From Clostridium lundense DSM 17049 (lineage in GTDB: Bacteria > Bacillota > Clostridia > Clostridiales > Clostridiaceae), in assembly GCF_000619945.1 (NCBI RefSeq), contig NZ_JHVC01000035.1, positions 1 through 24,683 on the forward strand: a DNA stretch of 24,683 nucleotides. Reading direction: 5' to 3'. The notes beneath the pieces were generated by a model that saw only the letters and a list, made by a program, of their open reading frames with translations, was not told where the DNA came from and did not search any database. A program made the position numbers and the translations under genes. Every line of letters starts with the position of its first letter. Positions within the stretch are counted from its first letter, which is position 1. Shown piece by piece: positions 16,476 to 24,609 of the stretch.

Positions 16476-17507
16476 TTACTTTATTTTTAGTAATTTTTCT
16501 CTAACTAGTTTAGCTCTATTTACACTTTTTAATTTATCTGATAGTTTCTCACCATATAATTTTTGTAACATAGCTGGTTGAGTATCTACCATTAACTCAT
16601 TTAATAATTTTTTATCTACATCTTTAATTATTCCCATTTCAACACCAAATCTTACATCTGATAATAAATTTAAACATTCTGCTGTATCCAAAAGTATTGC
16701 AGATTTTAAAATTCCTAAGGATCTATATAGCTTATCCTCTAACTCATATTTATAATTATTAAAGATCTTTTTTCTAGCTAAGTTCTCTTCATTTATTATT
16801 TGATTAACTACAGCTTTTAAATTATCTATTATCTCTTTTTCACTTAACCCTAAAGTTATCTGATTAGATATTTGATATATATTACCACTAGCCTTAGATC
16901 CTTCTCCATATAACCCTCTTATAGTCATACCTACTTGAGTTAATGCATTTAAAATTCCATTCATTTCATTATTCATTGACAAAGCAGGCAGATGTATCAT
17001 AACTGAGGCTCTCATTCCTGTTCCAATATTAGTAGGACAAGCTGTCAAATAGCCTAGCCTTTCCTCAAATGCATAATCAATTTTTTCCTCAAAAAAATTA
17101 TCTATCTTCTCTGCAAATTCATAAGCATCCTCTAAGTTTAATCCAGAAGTTATACACTGCAATCTTATATGATCTTCTTCATTTATCATTATACTTACTG
17201 TTTCATCTTTATTTGCTATAAAAGCTGCTTTATTACCGTTTAAAAGTAGCTTATTGCTTATTAAATGTTTTTCTAGATAAGCAGTACTATCAATAGATTC
17301 TAATTGCCATAAATAAAATGTAGCATATTCCTCTTCTATATTAGGTAAATTATAAAAAGCTTCTTCAATTTTATTTACAACGTCCCTTCCTTGGCTTTCT
17401 TTTAATTTATGAGGGAATGCTACATCTTTTATATTTCTCGCAAATCTTATTCTGCTACTTAATACTATATCTTTATTATCTCCTGATGTTTCTAACCAGC
17501 TTTTCAC
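16476..17507 (-). CDS. mcsB: Protein-arginine kinase McsB
   Basis: McsB phosphorylates arginines on damaged proteins and on CtsR, marking them for ClpCP. The 343-aa protein has the guanido-kinase fold: SSRIRFARN at 17-25, the central LTACPTNIGTGMRAS from 154 with C157, and a flexible GEGSKA segment at 201-206. In Bacillus McsB a C-terminal phosphoarginine pocket carries RDxxRA; the aligned stretch here appears to be KSVNRA (327-332), with the first two residues changed. The start is GTG at 17507; its GGGGGG Shine-Dalgarno overlaps the mcsA stop codon, which suggests coupling. An ATG two bases upstream is out of frame and meets a stop at once. Confidence 0.96.
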   Translation of the reverse strand: MKSWLETSGDNKDIVLSSRIRFARNIKDVAFPHKLKESQGRDVVNKIEEAFYNLPNIEEEYATFYLWQLESIDSTAYLEKHLISNKLLLNGNKAAFIANKDETVSIMINEEDHIRLQCITSGLNLEDAYEFAEKIDNFFEEKIDYAFEERLGYLTACPTNIGTGMRASVMIHLPALSMNNEMNGILNALTQVGMTIRGLYGEGSKASGNIYQISNQITLGLSEKEIIDNLKAVVNQIINEENLARKKIFNNYKYELEDKLYRSLGILKSAILLDTAECLNLLSDVRFGVEMGIIKDVDKKLLNELMVDTQPAMLQKLYGEKLSDKLKSVNRAKLVREKLLKIK

Positions 17508-17518
17508 ATTAATCCCCC

Positions 17519-18034
17519 CTAATTATTATTTTGTATTCCCTTTATTTTATCTCTTATTTCTGCCGCTCTTTCATATTCTTCTAAAGTTATAGCTTTTTGA
17601 AGTTCTTCTTTTAATTCCAGTATTCTTTTTTTATCCAAAATATCTTTTCCTGCCTTTTTAGGAATTTTACCTACATGCTGGATATTACCCTGAACGCTCT
17701 TTATTACAGGCATTAGTGTAGAACCTAGATTTTTATAACATTCACTACATCCTACAAGTCCCTTTTCTCTAAACTCTTTATAACTAGTTCCACAATTTTT
17801 ACATACTGGAGTATAATTATTTCCTTTTTCTGATGGCTGACTTATATAATCCATAATCCCACTCAATATATTTTGAAATGTAAATGGTGAAACAAGATTC
17901 ATATCTGCATGCACATTAAAGTTTCCCATTTCCTTAGCACATTTTTCACATAAATTCAACTCCTGTTTTACACCATTTATAATTTTAGCTATATGAACAT
18001 TTGCTTCATTTTTTTTACATCTTTCGCATAACAT
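17519..18034 (-). CDS. mcsA: McsA, zinc-binding activator of McsB
   Basis: McsA activates the kinase McsB and is part of the CtsR stress circuit. The 171-aa protein has two double-CxxC zinc modules (C3/C6 with C29/C32, and C78/C81 with C96/C99) and a C-terminal UVR helix pair (about 134-170) like the one in ClpC. The start is set at ATG 18034, 7 bp behind GGGGG at 18046-18042. A TTG further upstream (18073) would translate the Shine-Dalgarno itself and has no site of its own. It lies 70 bp after ctsR and is the second gene of the operon. Confidence 0.95.
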   Translation of the reverse strand: MLCERCKKNEANVHIAKIINGVKQELNLCEKCAKEMGNFNVHADMNLVSPFTFQNILSGIMDYISQPSEKGNNYTPVCKNCGTSYKEFREKGLVGCSECYKNLGSTLMPVIKSVQGNIQHVGKIPKKAGKDILDKKRILELKEELQKAITLEEYERAAEIRDKIKGIQNNN

Positions 18035-18104
18035 ACTACTACCCCCTAAGAGAATAATTATATATTTTTCCAATTAAATACAATTATATCATATTAGCAA
18101 AATA

Positions 18105-18563
18105 TTATAACAACAATAGAAATAAAATATTCTTTAGTATATCGGCTCTAACCTTATTTTTAGTTTCTCCTGCTGCATTAAGTGTTCTATCATTAACAGC
18201 TACTTTGATAATATTTGCCTCCATTTCCCCAATAACATTAGACTCTAATAAACTATTAACTATTTGCATAGTGCTATGAAAGGTTATACTGTCACCTATC
18301 TTATCATTCAACACTTTAAGCAAATATTTATTATGATCAAAGTCTATATGCTTGATTATTATACATCCTCCTCCACCTCTTTTACTTTCTACATAATATC
18401 CTTTATCTGTAGTAAAACGCGTAGTTAATACATAATTTATTTGAGAAGGGGCACAGCTGAAATAATTGGCTAGCTCATTCCTTTGTATTTGAAGTTCTCT
18501 TTCTTCATTACTTTCCAACATTCCCTTTATAAATTCCTCTATTATATCTGATAATCTTGCCAT
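18105..18563 (-). CDS. ctsR: Transcriptional repressor CtsR (class III heat shock)
   Basis: CtsR represses clp genes until heat or arginine phosphorylation releases it. The 152-aa protein has a winged helix-turn-helix (about 26-70) with the glycine-rich wing tip RGGGG at 62-66, which acts as thermosensor in Bacillus, and a C-terminal helical dimerisation and McsB-contact domain. The start ATG at 18563 follows GGGAGG. A CtsR box lies at 18581-18597 on its own promoter, so the operon is autoregulated. The C-terminus ends in an unusual run of hydrophobic residues (FLLLL). Confidence 0.96.
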   Translation of the reverse strand: MARLSDIIEEFIKGMLESNEERELQIQRNELANYFSCAPSQINYVLTTRFTTDKGYYVESKRGGGGCIIIKHIDFDHNKYLLKVLNDKIGDSITFHSTMQIVNSLLESNVIGEMEANIIKVAVNDRTLNAAGETKNKVRADILKNILFLLLL

Positions 18564-18580
18564 AGCTATACCTCCCTGAC

Positions 18581-18597
18581 TTTGTCTTTCTTTGACT
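18581..18597 (-). promoter_or_regulatory. CtsR operator
   Basis: The minus strand reads AGTCAAA-GAA-AGACAAA, against the known CtsR box RGTCAAA-NNN-RGTCAAA. The first heptad is perfect and the second has one mismatch. It lies between the -10 and the ctsR Shine-Dalgarno, where a bound repressor would block initiation. Confidence 0.88.
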
Positions 18598-18604
18598 TTA
18601 TTTA

Positions 18605-18633
18605 ATATTAATATTTTTAGTTTTTTTATTCAA
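18605..18633 (-). promoter_or_regulatory. Promoter of the ctsR operon
   Basis: TTGAAT at 18633-18628, a 17-bp spacer and TAATAT at 18610-18605 on the minus strand. The predicted start near 18598 falls at the edge of the CtsR operator, which supports the assignment. Confidence 0.7.
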
Positions 18634-18735
18634 CTGTTAAATTGTTATTTAATATGACCAAAATCATTTTTACCTCTTATTATCTTATAATCTCTTAATA
18701 ATACTAATTATTCCTCTAATTATACTTAGTATTCA

Positions 18736-18767
18736 AATATATTAGTGTCAATAGACACTAATATATT
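18736..18767 (-). terminator. Hairpin terminator after the alaX-type gene
   Basis: A perfect 14-bp stem (AATATATTAGTGTC at 18736-18749 with its mate at 18754-18767) and a 4-nt loop start 3 bp after the stop codon at 18771. The T run after it on the minus strand is short, so termination may be partial. Confidence 0.65.
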
Positions 18768-18770
18768 ATT

Positions 18771-19949
18771 TTACTTATTTTCATCTACTAATTCCTTTAA
18801 ATAGCTTCTAAATTTAATCATATCTTCATTATTCTTAAATGCAGCTTGTGCTTGCTTGTCACTACCTCCACCCTTTCCATTGAATTTTAGTAAGCTTTCC
18901 TTGAATATTTTTCCGCAATGTAATGACATATTTAGATTATTTGAAAATAATATTTTGTTCTCTGTAGTTGAAACTAATATTGTAACATACTTGCCTTTTT
19001 TAAGTATTTCACTATTAATCATTTTTATATGTTCAAAATCCTCTTTAGAAAACTCCTTAGTTATTACATTAGAATTACTACCACTTATTATATCCTGTGC
19101 AACATAAGAACTTATTATTTCTTTTAGATCCTTAATGTCTTTTAATAACCTTCTAATTTCATTTGAATCATTCTTTGCTTTTTCAATAATTTCATCCTCT
19201 ACTAAAGAGTAGTGCCTACTCAGGTTTGTGGTTATATCATGTTTTTTTTCGTAATCTTCTAAAGCCTTTCTACCACATTTAAAATATATCCTCGTCATTC
19301 CTTTATAATTTTCTGTTTTTATAATTTTTATTAATCCTATTTCACCAGTACTACACACATGTGTTCCACAGCATGCTATAATATCTATTCCTTTTATTTC
19401 TACAATCCTTATGTTCTCTTCAACTTTACATTCTTTTCTTAATTTTAATTCTTCTAAATCCTCATTTTCCACAAAGTATGATAATATTGGCAAATCTTTA
19501 TATATGTATTTATTAGCCATAACTTCCACTGCTTTAACCATATCCTCTGTCATATTGATAATAGAGTTATCAATGGTTATATAATCGTCTCCCATATGAA
19601 ATCCATCATTATTTGTATTATACATTTTATAAAGAACTGCTGATAACAAATGTTCTCCTGAATGTTGCTGCATATAGTAAAACCTTCTATCAAAATTCAG
19701 TTTACATTTAACTATTTTATTTTCTGGTATTTTTTCAACAACATGATATATTATGTTATCTTTTTCAAAGACATCTATTACTTCTATATCATCTATACAT
19801 CCCTTATCCGCAGGCTGCCCTCCTCCTTCTGGAAAAAAGGCTGTTCTATCTAACACTATTAAAAATTTATCCTTCTCATGAATAATATCCTTTATCTCAC
19901 TTTGCCATTCATTAAGATATACATCTTCATAATATAGCTTTTTCGTCAA
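18771..19949 (-). CDS. Alanyl-tRNA editing hydrolase, AlaX-L type with DHHA1 domain
   Basis: The protein resembles the editing half of alanyl-tRNA synthetase, without the charging domain, and should deacylate mischarged tRNA-Ala (Ser or Gly). The 392 aa hold a threonyl/alanyl second-additional domain with the zinc motif HSGEH at 96-100 and C193-x3-H197 (CCGTH), a coiled linker, and a DHHA1 domain whose GKGGGSDKQAQ mark is near the end. This three-part layout is the long AlaX-L form. The start is TTG at 19949 behind a strong GGAGGTGA (6 bp). It is the last gene of the glucokinase cluster, 23 bp after the phosphatase. Confidence 0.9.
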   Translation of the reverse strand: MTKKLYYEDVYLNEWQSEIKDIIHEKDKFLIVLDRTAFFPEGGGQPADKGCIDDIEVIDVFEKDNIIYHVVEKIPENKIVKCKLNFDRRFYYMQQHSGEHLLSAVLYKMYNTNNDGFHMGDDYITIDNSIINMTEDMVKAVEVMANKYIYKDLPILSYFVENEDLEELKLRKECKVEENIRIVEIKGIDIIACCGTHVCSTGEIGLIKIIKTENYKGMTRIYFKCGRKALEDYEKKHDITTNLSRHYSLVEDEIIEKAKNDSNEIRRLLKDIKDLKEIISSYVAQDIISGSNSNVITKEFSKEDFEHIKMINSEILKKGKYVTILVSTTENKILFSNNLNMSLHCGKIFKESLLKFNGKGGGSDKQAQAAFKNNEDMIKFRSYLKELVDENK

Positions 19950-19972
19950 AATATGTCACCTCCACTTAATAC

Positions 19973-20608
19973 TTAAACTACCTTAATTTCTTTCAGATTT
20001 TTTATATGTGAAGCATCTGCATGCATTAATACTTCCCTATTTTCCCCATCAATTTTTACTACTGTCAAACTTGTAGGATGAATATAAGGATCTCCCCAAA
20101 ATTTTTCTAAAGGAATATCTTGTATATATGACATTATTGATTTCAGTGCTATAGTATGGGTGACAATAAATATATTTTGTCCAGGATGCTTCTTCGCCAT
20201 TTCTTCAATAAACTCTGATGTTCTTTCTCTTACTTGTATAAAACTTTCACCTTGTATGGGCTCATATAAATGTGGTGCATTCCAAAAATTGAAAAGTTGT
20301 TCTTTATATAAACTATCTATCTCTTCTTGAGCCAATCCTTCCCATACTCCCATATTTATTTCCCTAATTCTATCATCAGTTATAATGGGTACATCTCTAT
20401 TTCCTCTAACTATTTCAGCAGTTCTATAAGCTCTTCCTATAGGACTTGCATATATATAATCAATATTAGTATTTTTAATTCTATCCCTTAACCATGTTGC
20501 TTGATTTATCCCTGCTTCTGTTAAAGGTGAATCTTTCCACCCCTGCATCCTTTTTTCAGTATTCCACATAGTTTGTCCGTGTCTTGTTATAAATAAAGTA
20601 GTTGTCAC
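19973..20608 (-). CDS. Histidine phosphatase family protein (phosphoglycerate-mutase-like)
   Basis: The 211-aa protein belongs to the cofactor-dependent phosphoglycerate mutase / acid phosphatase branch: catalytic R9-H10-G11 in TRHGQT, and the second His, H151, in IVTHT. Its length fits the GpmB/CobC/PhoE-like phosphatases rather than true 2,3-BPG-dependent mutases (about 230-250 aa), so broad phosphatase activity is more likely than glycolysis, but the substrate cannot be read. The start is GTG at 20608, overlapping the glucokinase stop by 4 bp (GTGA), with its GGAGG inside the end of that gene. Confidence 0.88.
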   Translation of the reverse strand: MTTTLFITRHGQTMWNTEKRMQGWKDSPLTEAGINQATWLRDRIKNTNIDYIYASPIGRAYRTAEIVRGNRDVPIITDDRIREINMGVWEGLAQEEIDSLYKEQLFNFWNAPHLYEPIQGESFIQVRERTSEFIEEMAKKHPGQNIFIVTHTIALKSIMSYIQDIPLEKFWGDPYIHPTSLTVVKIDGENREVLMHADASHIKNLKEIKVV

Positions 20609-21564
20609 AGTTCAATTCCCTCCTCAATTAATGCTAAAGCAATAGATCCCATTACCCCTGCATCAGTTCCTAATGCTGCTGGAACAATTTTACACGCCTC
20701 AGCCATAACTTTAAAACATCTTTGGTTCACCACTTCTCTCATCTTAGTAAAAACTATTTCTCCTGCCTTTGTTACTCCTCCACCTACTACAATCATTTCT
20801 GGATCAAAACTGGATACAATATTTGCTATACATATTCCTAGATAGTTTAAACTTTTATTTATTATATCTATTGAAACTTTATCTCCATTTTTTGCTTCCT
20901 TGAAAACTTCATATGAAGTTATATTTTCGTATTTAGCAAGAGCTGTATTTTCTCCTTTTTGTACTGCTTCTTTTCCTTGTCTAGCTATAGCAGTCCCTGA
21001 TGCCATAACTTCAGCACACCCATAATTACCACAATTACATCTAGGTCCATTGGGATCCACAGTAGTATGACCTATTTCTAAAGCATTAAATGTATTTCCT
21101 CTATATAAAGAACCATTAATAATTGCTCCTCCACCTATTCCTGTACTTACTGTTACATAAATCATATTTCGGGTCCCTTTTCCTGCTCCAAATAGTAATT
21201 CACCAAGAGCAGCTACATTAGCGTCATTATCTAAATATGTAGGAACATTATACTTAGATTTAATAGGTTGTACAATATTGAAATTACTAAATGGCAAATT
21301 AGGTGTTGTTATTATAACTCCGTTTCTAGAATCTAACGGTCCTGGTGATCCTATACCTATAGATCTTATATTCTCTATAGTCTTATTCCCACTTTTCAAC
21401 ACATTGTCTATTGTCATCATTATTCTATTTAACACATGATCTTTGCCTTTAGAAGCTTCAGTATATATGGTACATTGGCTAATTATGTTACCATTAAAGT
21501 CTGATAAAACCGAATTTATCTTTGTTCCACCTAAATCAATTCCTATAACATAATCCTTATCCAT
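20605..21564 (-). CDS. glcK: ROK-family glucokinase
   Basis: The enzyme phosphorylates glucose with ATP. The 319-aa protein has the phosphate loop DLGGTK at 10-15, the catalytic Asp in LDNDANVAALGE (D114), the sugar and zinc ligand His in EIGH (H166), and the ROK zinc cluster CNCGNYGC (C176, C178, C183). It lacks a DNA-binding N-terminus, so it is a kinase and not a ROK repressor. Glucose is the most common substrate for this type; N-acetylmannosamine or fructose kinases are related alternatives. It lies 64 bp after the small acidic gene and overlaps the phosphatase by 4 bp. Confidence 0.88.
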   Translation of the reverse strand: MDKDYVIGIDLGGTKINSVLSDFNGNIISQCTIYTEASKGKDHVLNRIMMTIDNVLKSGNKTIENIRSIGIGSPGPLDSRNGVIITTPNLPFSNFNIVQPIKSKYNVPTYLDNDANVAALGELLFGAGKGTRNMIYVTVSTGIGGGAIINGSLYRGNTFNALEIGHTTVDPNGPRCNCGNYGCAEVMASGTAIARQGKEAVQKGENTALAKYENITSYEVFKEAKNGDKVSIDIINKSLNYLGICIANIVSSFDPEMIVVGGGVTKAGEIVFTKMREVVNQRCFKVMAEACKIVPAALGTDAGVMGSIALALIEEGIEL

Positions 21565-21628
21565 TACCCTTCCTCCAATACCTTCAATTAAGTATAAAAT
21601 TACTTATTTTATACATTATAACATACTT

Positions 21629-21877
21629 TTAATACACCTTATTTGCTCTACTAGCCAAAATACAATACTTAGAATTACCTAATTCTTTACTCTCTACAAT
21701 ATGAAACCCTTTATCTTTTAGCATATTACATACAATATAATAATCATCCTTATTATCAAAGTTCATATTTATAGTTAGACTATCTTCTTCACCTACTATA
21801 TCTATATAATCATATATACTACTATAATCTGAAAGATTAATTATTCCGTTTATATCCAACTTATATTGTGACATCAT
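21629..21877 (-). CDS. Small acidic protein of unknown function
   Basis: An 82-aa soluble, acidic protein I do not recognise. It is rich in Asp, Tyr and Ile (for example SDYSSIYDYIDIVGEED) and has no signal peptide, membrane helix or CxxC motif; two cysteines (about 50 and 73) are far apart. An alternating strand-helix-strand pattern toward the C-terminus suggests a small alpha-beta fold. The start ATG at 21877 follows AAGGGGGA by about 5 bp; a second ATG stands next to it. It is the first gene of the glcK cluster. A weak promoter-like TTAACA/TATTTT pair lies upstream. Confidence 0.72.
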   Translation of the reverse strand: MMSQYKLDINGIINLSDYSSIYDYIDIVGEEDSLTINMNFDNKDDYYIVCNMLKDKGFHIVESKELGNSKYCILASRANKVY

Positions 21878-22061
21878 ATATTCCCCCTTCTATTTTGCTT
21901 TATTTTTTGTAAATAAGCTCTAAAATATTCATATAAATATATATTGTTAAATTGATTTAATACTTAGTTTTAAATGTAAAAAATCATACAATGTAAGTAT
22001 ATTCAACAGATAACAATAAAATTAATAGAAATAGGGAATAATACGTCACCAATTAAAAAAC

Positions 22062-22100
22062 AATAAAACCCATGTAAATATACTTCACATGGGTTTTATT
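22062..22100 (-). terminator. Terminator of the EF-G-like gene
   Basis: A 14-bp perfect stem with a GGG core (AATAAAACCCATGT at 22062-22075, mate at 22087-22100), an 11-nt loop and a T-rich tail on the minus strand starts 4 bp after the stop codon at 22105. The rest of the gap 21878-22104 is plain AT-rich sequence. Confidence 0.88.
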
Positions 22101-22104
22101 ATTT

Positions 22105-24189
22105 TTATAAAGTTTCCTTTTCTCTCCTTTTTTCTTCAACTATCTTTGCCATTTCCATAGCAGGTACTTCTTCATATCTTTCAAATTTAATAGTAAAGGT
22201 TCCTTTTGCCTGAGTCAATGACCTTAAATCCGTAGCATATCTAAACATTTCAGCTTGAGGAGCTTCAGCTATAACTTTTTGAAGCTTACCACACTGTTCC
22301 ATTCCTAGTACTCTTCCTCTTTTCTTGTTTAAGTCACCTATTATATCTCCCATATATTCATCTGGAACAAGAACCTCTACATGCATAATTGGTTCTAATA
22401 AAACTGGCTCAGCTTCTTGAATGCCTTTTTTATAAGCTATGGATGCTGCCATTTTGAATGCCATTTCTGAAGAATCTACAGGATGATAAGAACCATCATG
22501 TAGTGTAGCTTTTAATCTTATAACTGGATATCCAGCTAAAACACCATGTTGTATGCAATCTTTTAATCCTTTCTCTACTGCTGGAATATACTGTCTTGGA
22601 ACAACCCCTCCTACTACTTGATCCACAAATTCTAGTTCATCTCCATCAAGTCGTGGTTCGAATTTTATTTTTACATCTCCATATTGGCCATGTCCACCTG
22701 ATTGTTTTTTATGTTTTCCTTGTACATCAGAAGTCTTCTTTATTGTCTCTCTATATGGCACTTTAGGTATCTGCAGCTCTACTTCAGCTCCAAATTTATT
22801 TTTCAATTTAGATGCAATAATTTCAAGATGTGTTTCTCCTGTTCCTGAAATAATAGTCTCAGCATTTTCAATATCTCTAGATATCTTAAATGTAGGGTCT
22901 TCCTCTAATAGTTTCGAAAGTCCTGAAGATATTTTATCTTCATCGTTTTTTGCCTTAGGTATTACTGCCATAGCCATTAATGGTTCAGGGAAGCTTACTT
23001 CTTCATAACATATACCCAAACTAGAATCGCACAAGGTATCCCCCGTACTAGTATATTGTAACTTAGTTACAGCACCTATATCTCCTGCAATTATTTCATT
23101 AGTATTAACCTGTTGTTTACCTTTCATAAAATACAATGCACCAAGTTTTTCTTGTTTATCCTTATTAGGATTATATACAGTTATATCCTGTTTAGCCTTT
23201 CCTGTTATAACTCTAAACATAGATAATTTTCCTATAAATGGATCTGCTATAGTCTTAAATACTAATGCTGAAAATGGTGAATCTTCAGATATCTTTACTT
23301 CTATTTCGTTATTTTCCTTTAAACTTCTCGCCTTTTGTGGAAACACTTCTTCAGGACACGGAAAACATTCTATTATATCATCTAGAAGTGTCTTTACTCC
23401 TTTTCCTGTTAAAGCTGATCCACACATAACTGGAGCAATTTCTCCTGTAGCACATCCATTAATTAATCCTTTATATATCTCTTCTTCACTTAATAATCCA
23501 TCACTAAAATATTTGTCTAATAATTCCTCATCTGTCTCAGCAACTGCTTCCATTATCATATTTTTGCATTCTTCAACTTTGTCTTTTAATTCTTCTGGTA
23601 TTTCAGCATCTTCTATATCATCAGTTTTAGGATTATATACTCTTGCCTTATTTGAAATAACATTTACAACTCCTTGGAATCCAAGTTCCTCTCCTATTGG
23701 ATACTGAATAGGAACCACCGAAATTCCAAATCTTTCCTTCAGTTCCCCTAAAGTTTTTTCATAATTGCTATTTTCTCTATCTAACTTATTTATATAAAAA
23801 GCTCTAGGTAACTTATTTCCATTAACATATTCCCAAGCCTTATCTGTTCCTACTTGCACTCCCGAAGTACCAGATAAAACTATAAGTGCTACATCTATTG
23901 CTCTTAATCCTTCAATCATTTCTCCTACAAAATCAAAATAACCTGGCATATCTACTAAATTAATTTTAACGTCTTGCCATTCACATTGTGCTATAGAAGT
24001 AGATATAGAGATTTTCCTTCTCTTTTCTTCTGCATCATAATCTAATATACTTGTTTCCTCATCCACTTTTCCAAATCTATCCACTGCCTTAGTACGATAA
24101 AGTATTGCCTCTGCTAAAGTTGTTTTTCCTGAACCGCTGTGCCCTATAATTCCTAAATTTCTTAAGTTTTTAGTTTTATACTCTTTCAT
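22105..24189 (-). CDS. Elongation factor G-like GTPase (EF-G2 type paralogue)
   Basis: The 694-aa protein has all five EF-G domains, but the G motifs differ from true EF-G. The P-loop is GHSGSGKT (16-23) instead of AHIDAGKT, switch I is RKISI (58-62) instead of RGITI, and switch II is DMPGY (80-84), with Tyr84 in place of the catalytic His. NKLD (134-137) and the domain IV loop SGGHGQYGD are kept. It therefore belongs to the EF-G-like subfamily (as in Thermus EF-G-2), not the main translocase, and its role is unknown. The start ATG at 24189 is 7 bp behind GGGGG; an upstream ATG at 24207 would translate the Shine-Dalgarno. It is a single-gene unit with its own terminator, just after an rRNA operon. 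Confidence 0.93.
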   Translation of the reverse strand: MKEYKTKNLRNLGIIGHSGSGKTTLAEAILYRTKAVDRFGKVDEETSILDYDAEEKRRKISISTSIAQCEWQDVKINLVDMPGYFDFVGEMIEGLRAIDVALIVLSGTSGVQVGTDKAWEYVNGNKLPRAFYINKLDRENSNYEKTLGELKERFGISVVPIQYPIGEELGFQGVVNVISNKARVYNPKTDDIEDAEIPEELKDKVEECKNMIMEAVAETDEELLDKYFSDGLLSEEEIYKGLINGCATGEIAPVMCGSALTGKGVKTLLDDIIECFPCPEEVFPQKARSLKENNEIEVKISEDSPFSALVFKTIADPFIGKLSMFRVITGKAKQDITVYNPNKDKQEKLGALYFMKGKQQVNTNEIIAGDIGAVTKLQYTSTGDTLCDSSLGICYEEVSFPEPLMAMAVIPKAKNDEDKISSGLSKLLEEDPTFKISRDIENAETIISGTGETHLEIIASKLKNKFGAEVELQIPKVPYRETIKKTSDVQGKHKKQSGGHGQYGDVKIKFEPRLDGDELEFVDQVVGGVVPRQYIPAVEKGLKDCIQHGVLAGYPVIRLKATLHDGSYHPVDSSEMAFKMAASIAYKKGIQEAEPVLLEPIMHVEVLVPDEYMGDIIGDLNKKRGRVLGMEQCGKLQKVIAEAPQAEMFRYATDLRSLTQAKGTFTIKFERYEEVPAMEMAKIVEEKRREKETL

Positions 24190-24340
24190 AGCAATTCCCC
24201 CTAACATACTTTTGTCCCTATTTACTATATTCTATTCAAAGATAAAAAATCCTTTTAAATTAAATATAATTTTCAAAATTATTTGACATTGTATTTTTTA
24301 CCAAATTTTGATTAATTATTCATATAGTAATTTTAAAAAA

Positions 24341-24379
24341 ATAAGCCATAATAACAATTAAATTGTTATTATGGCTTAT
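24341..24379 (-). terminator. Terminator of the rRNA operon / tRNA-Asn
   Basis: A perfect 19-bp inverted repeat (24341-24359 with 24361-24379) has almost no spacer and would fold with a loop of a few A/T bases. On the minus strand TTTTTTT follows. It lies about 33 bp after tRNA-Asn and closes the rRNA transcript before the EF-G-like gene. Confidence 0.88.
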
Positions 24380-24412
24380 ATATATTCTACATAATTCTTC
24401 AAAAAATAAAAA

Positions 24413-24487
24413 TGGCTCCGTGGAGAGGATTCGAACCTCCAGCCCTTCGGTTAACAGCCGAATGCTCCACCATTGAGCTACCACGGA
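24413..24487 (-). tRNA. tRNA-Asn (anticodon GUU)
   Basis: A 75-nt cloverleaf on the minus strand: acceptor TCCGTGG paired with CCACGGA, anticodon loop CTGTTAA giving GUU, T arm GGTTCGAATCC, encoded CCA. It lies about 6 bp after the 5S rRNA and is surely co-transcribed with it. Confidence 0.97.
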
Positions 24488-24492
24488 ACATA

Positions 24493-24609
24493 ACCTGGCG
24501 ACGACTTACTCTCCCACAAGGCCTCCCTTGCAGTACCATCAGCGCTTCAAAGCTTAACCTTCGTGTTCGGTATGGGAACGGGTGTTACCTTTGAGCCATA
24601 ATCACCAGA
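24493..24609 (-). rRNA. rrf: 5S ribosomal RNA
   Basis: The minus strand matches the 5S consensus: CTGGTGA at the 5' end pairing with CGCCAG at the 3' end, then AACACCCGTTCCCATACCGAACACG (shown in part by CCGTTCCCATACCGAAC), and GGGAGAGTAAGTCGTCGCCAG at the end (core GGGAGAGTA). The length is about 117 nt. Exact ends are estimated from the terminal stem. Confidence 0.96.

Noticed and set aside
18035..18073. Upstream TTG start for mcsA
   Set aside because: No ribosome binding site; the extension includes the Shine-Dalgarno of the ATG at 18034, where the family N-terminus (MLCERC) begins.
18700..18733. Inverted repeat AATACTAA/TTAGTATT upstream of the ctsR promoter
   Set aside because: 8-bp arms 18 bp apart in very AT-rich sequence; no link to a promoter element could be shown.
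24190..24207. Upstream ATG for the EF-G-like gene
   Set aside because: The extra codons would translate the GGGGG Shine-Dalgarno; the ATG at 24189 has correct spacing and fits the family start.
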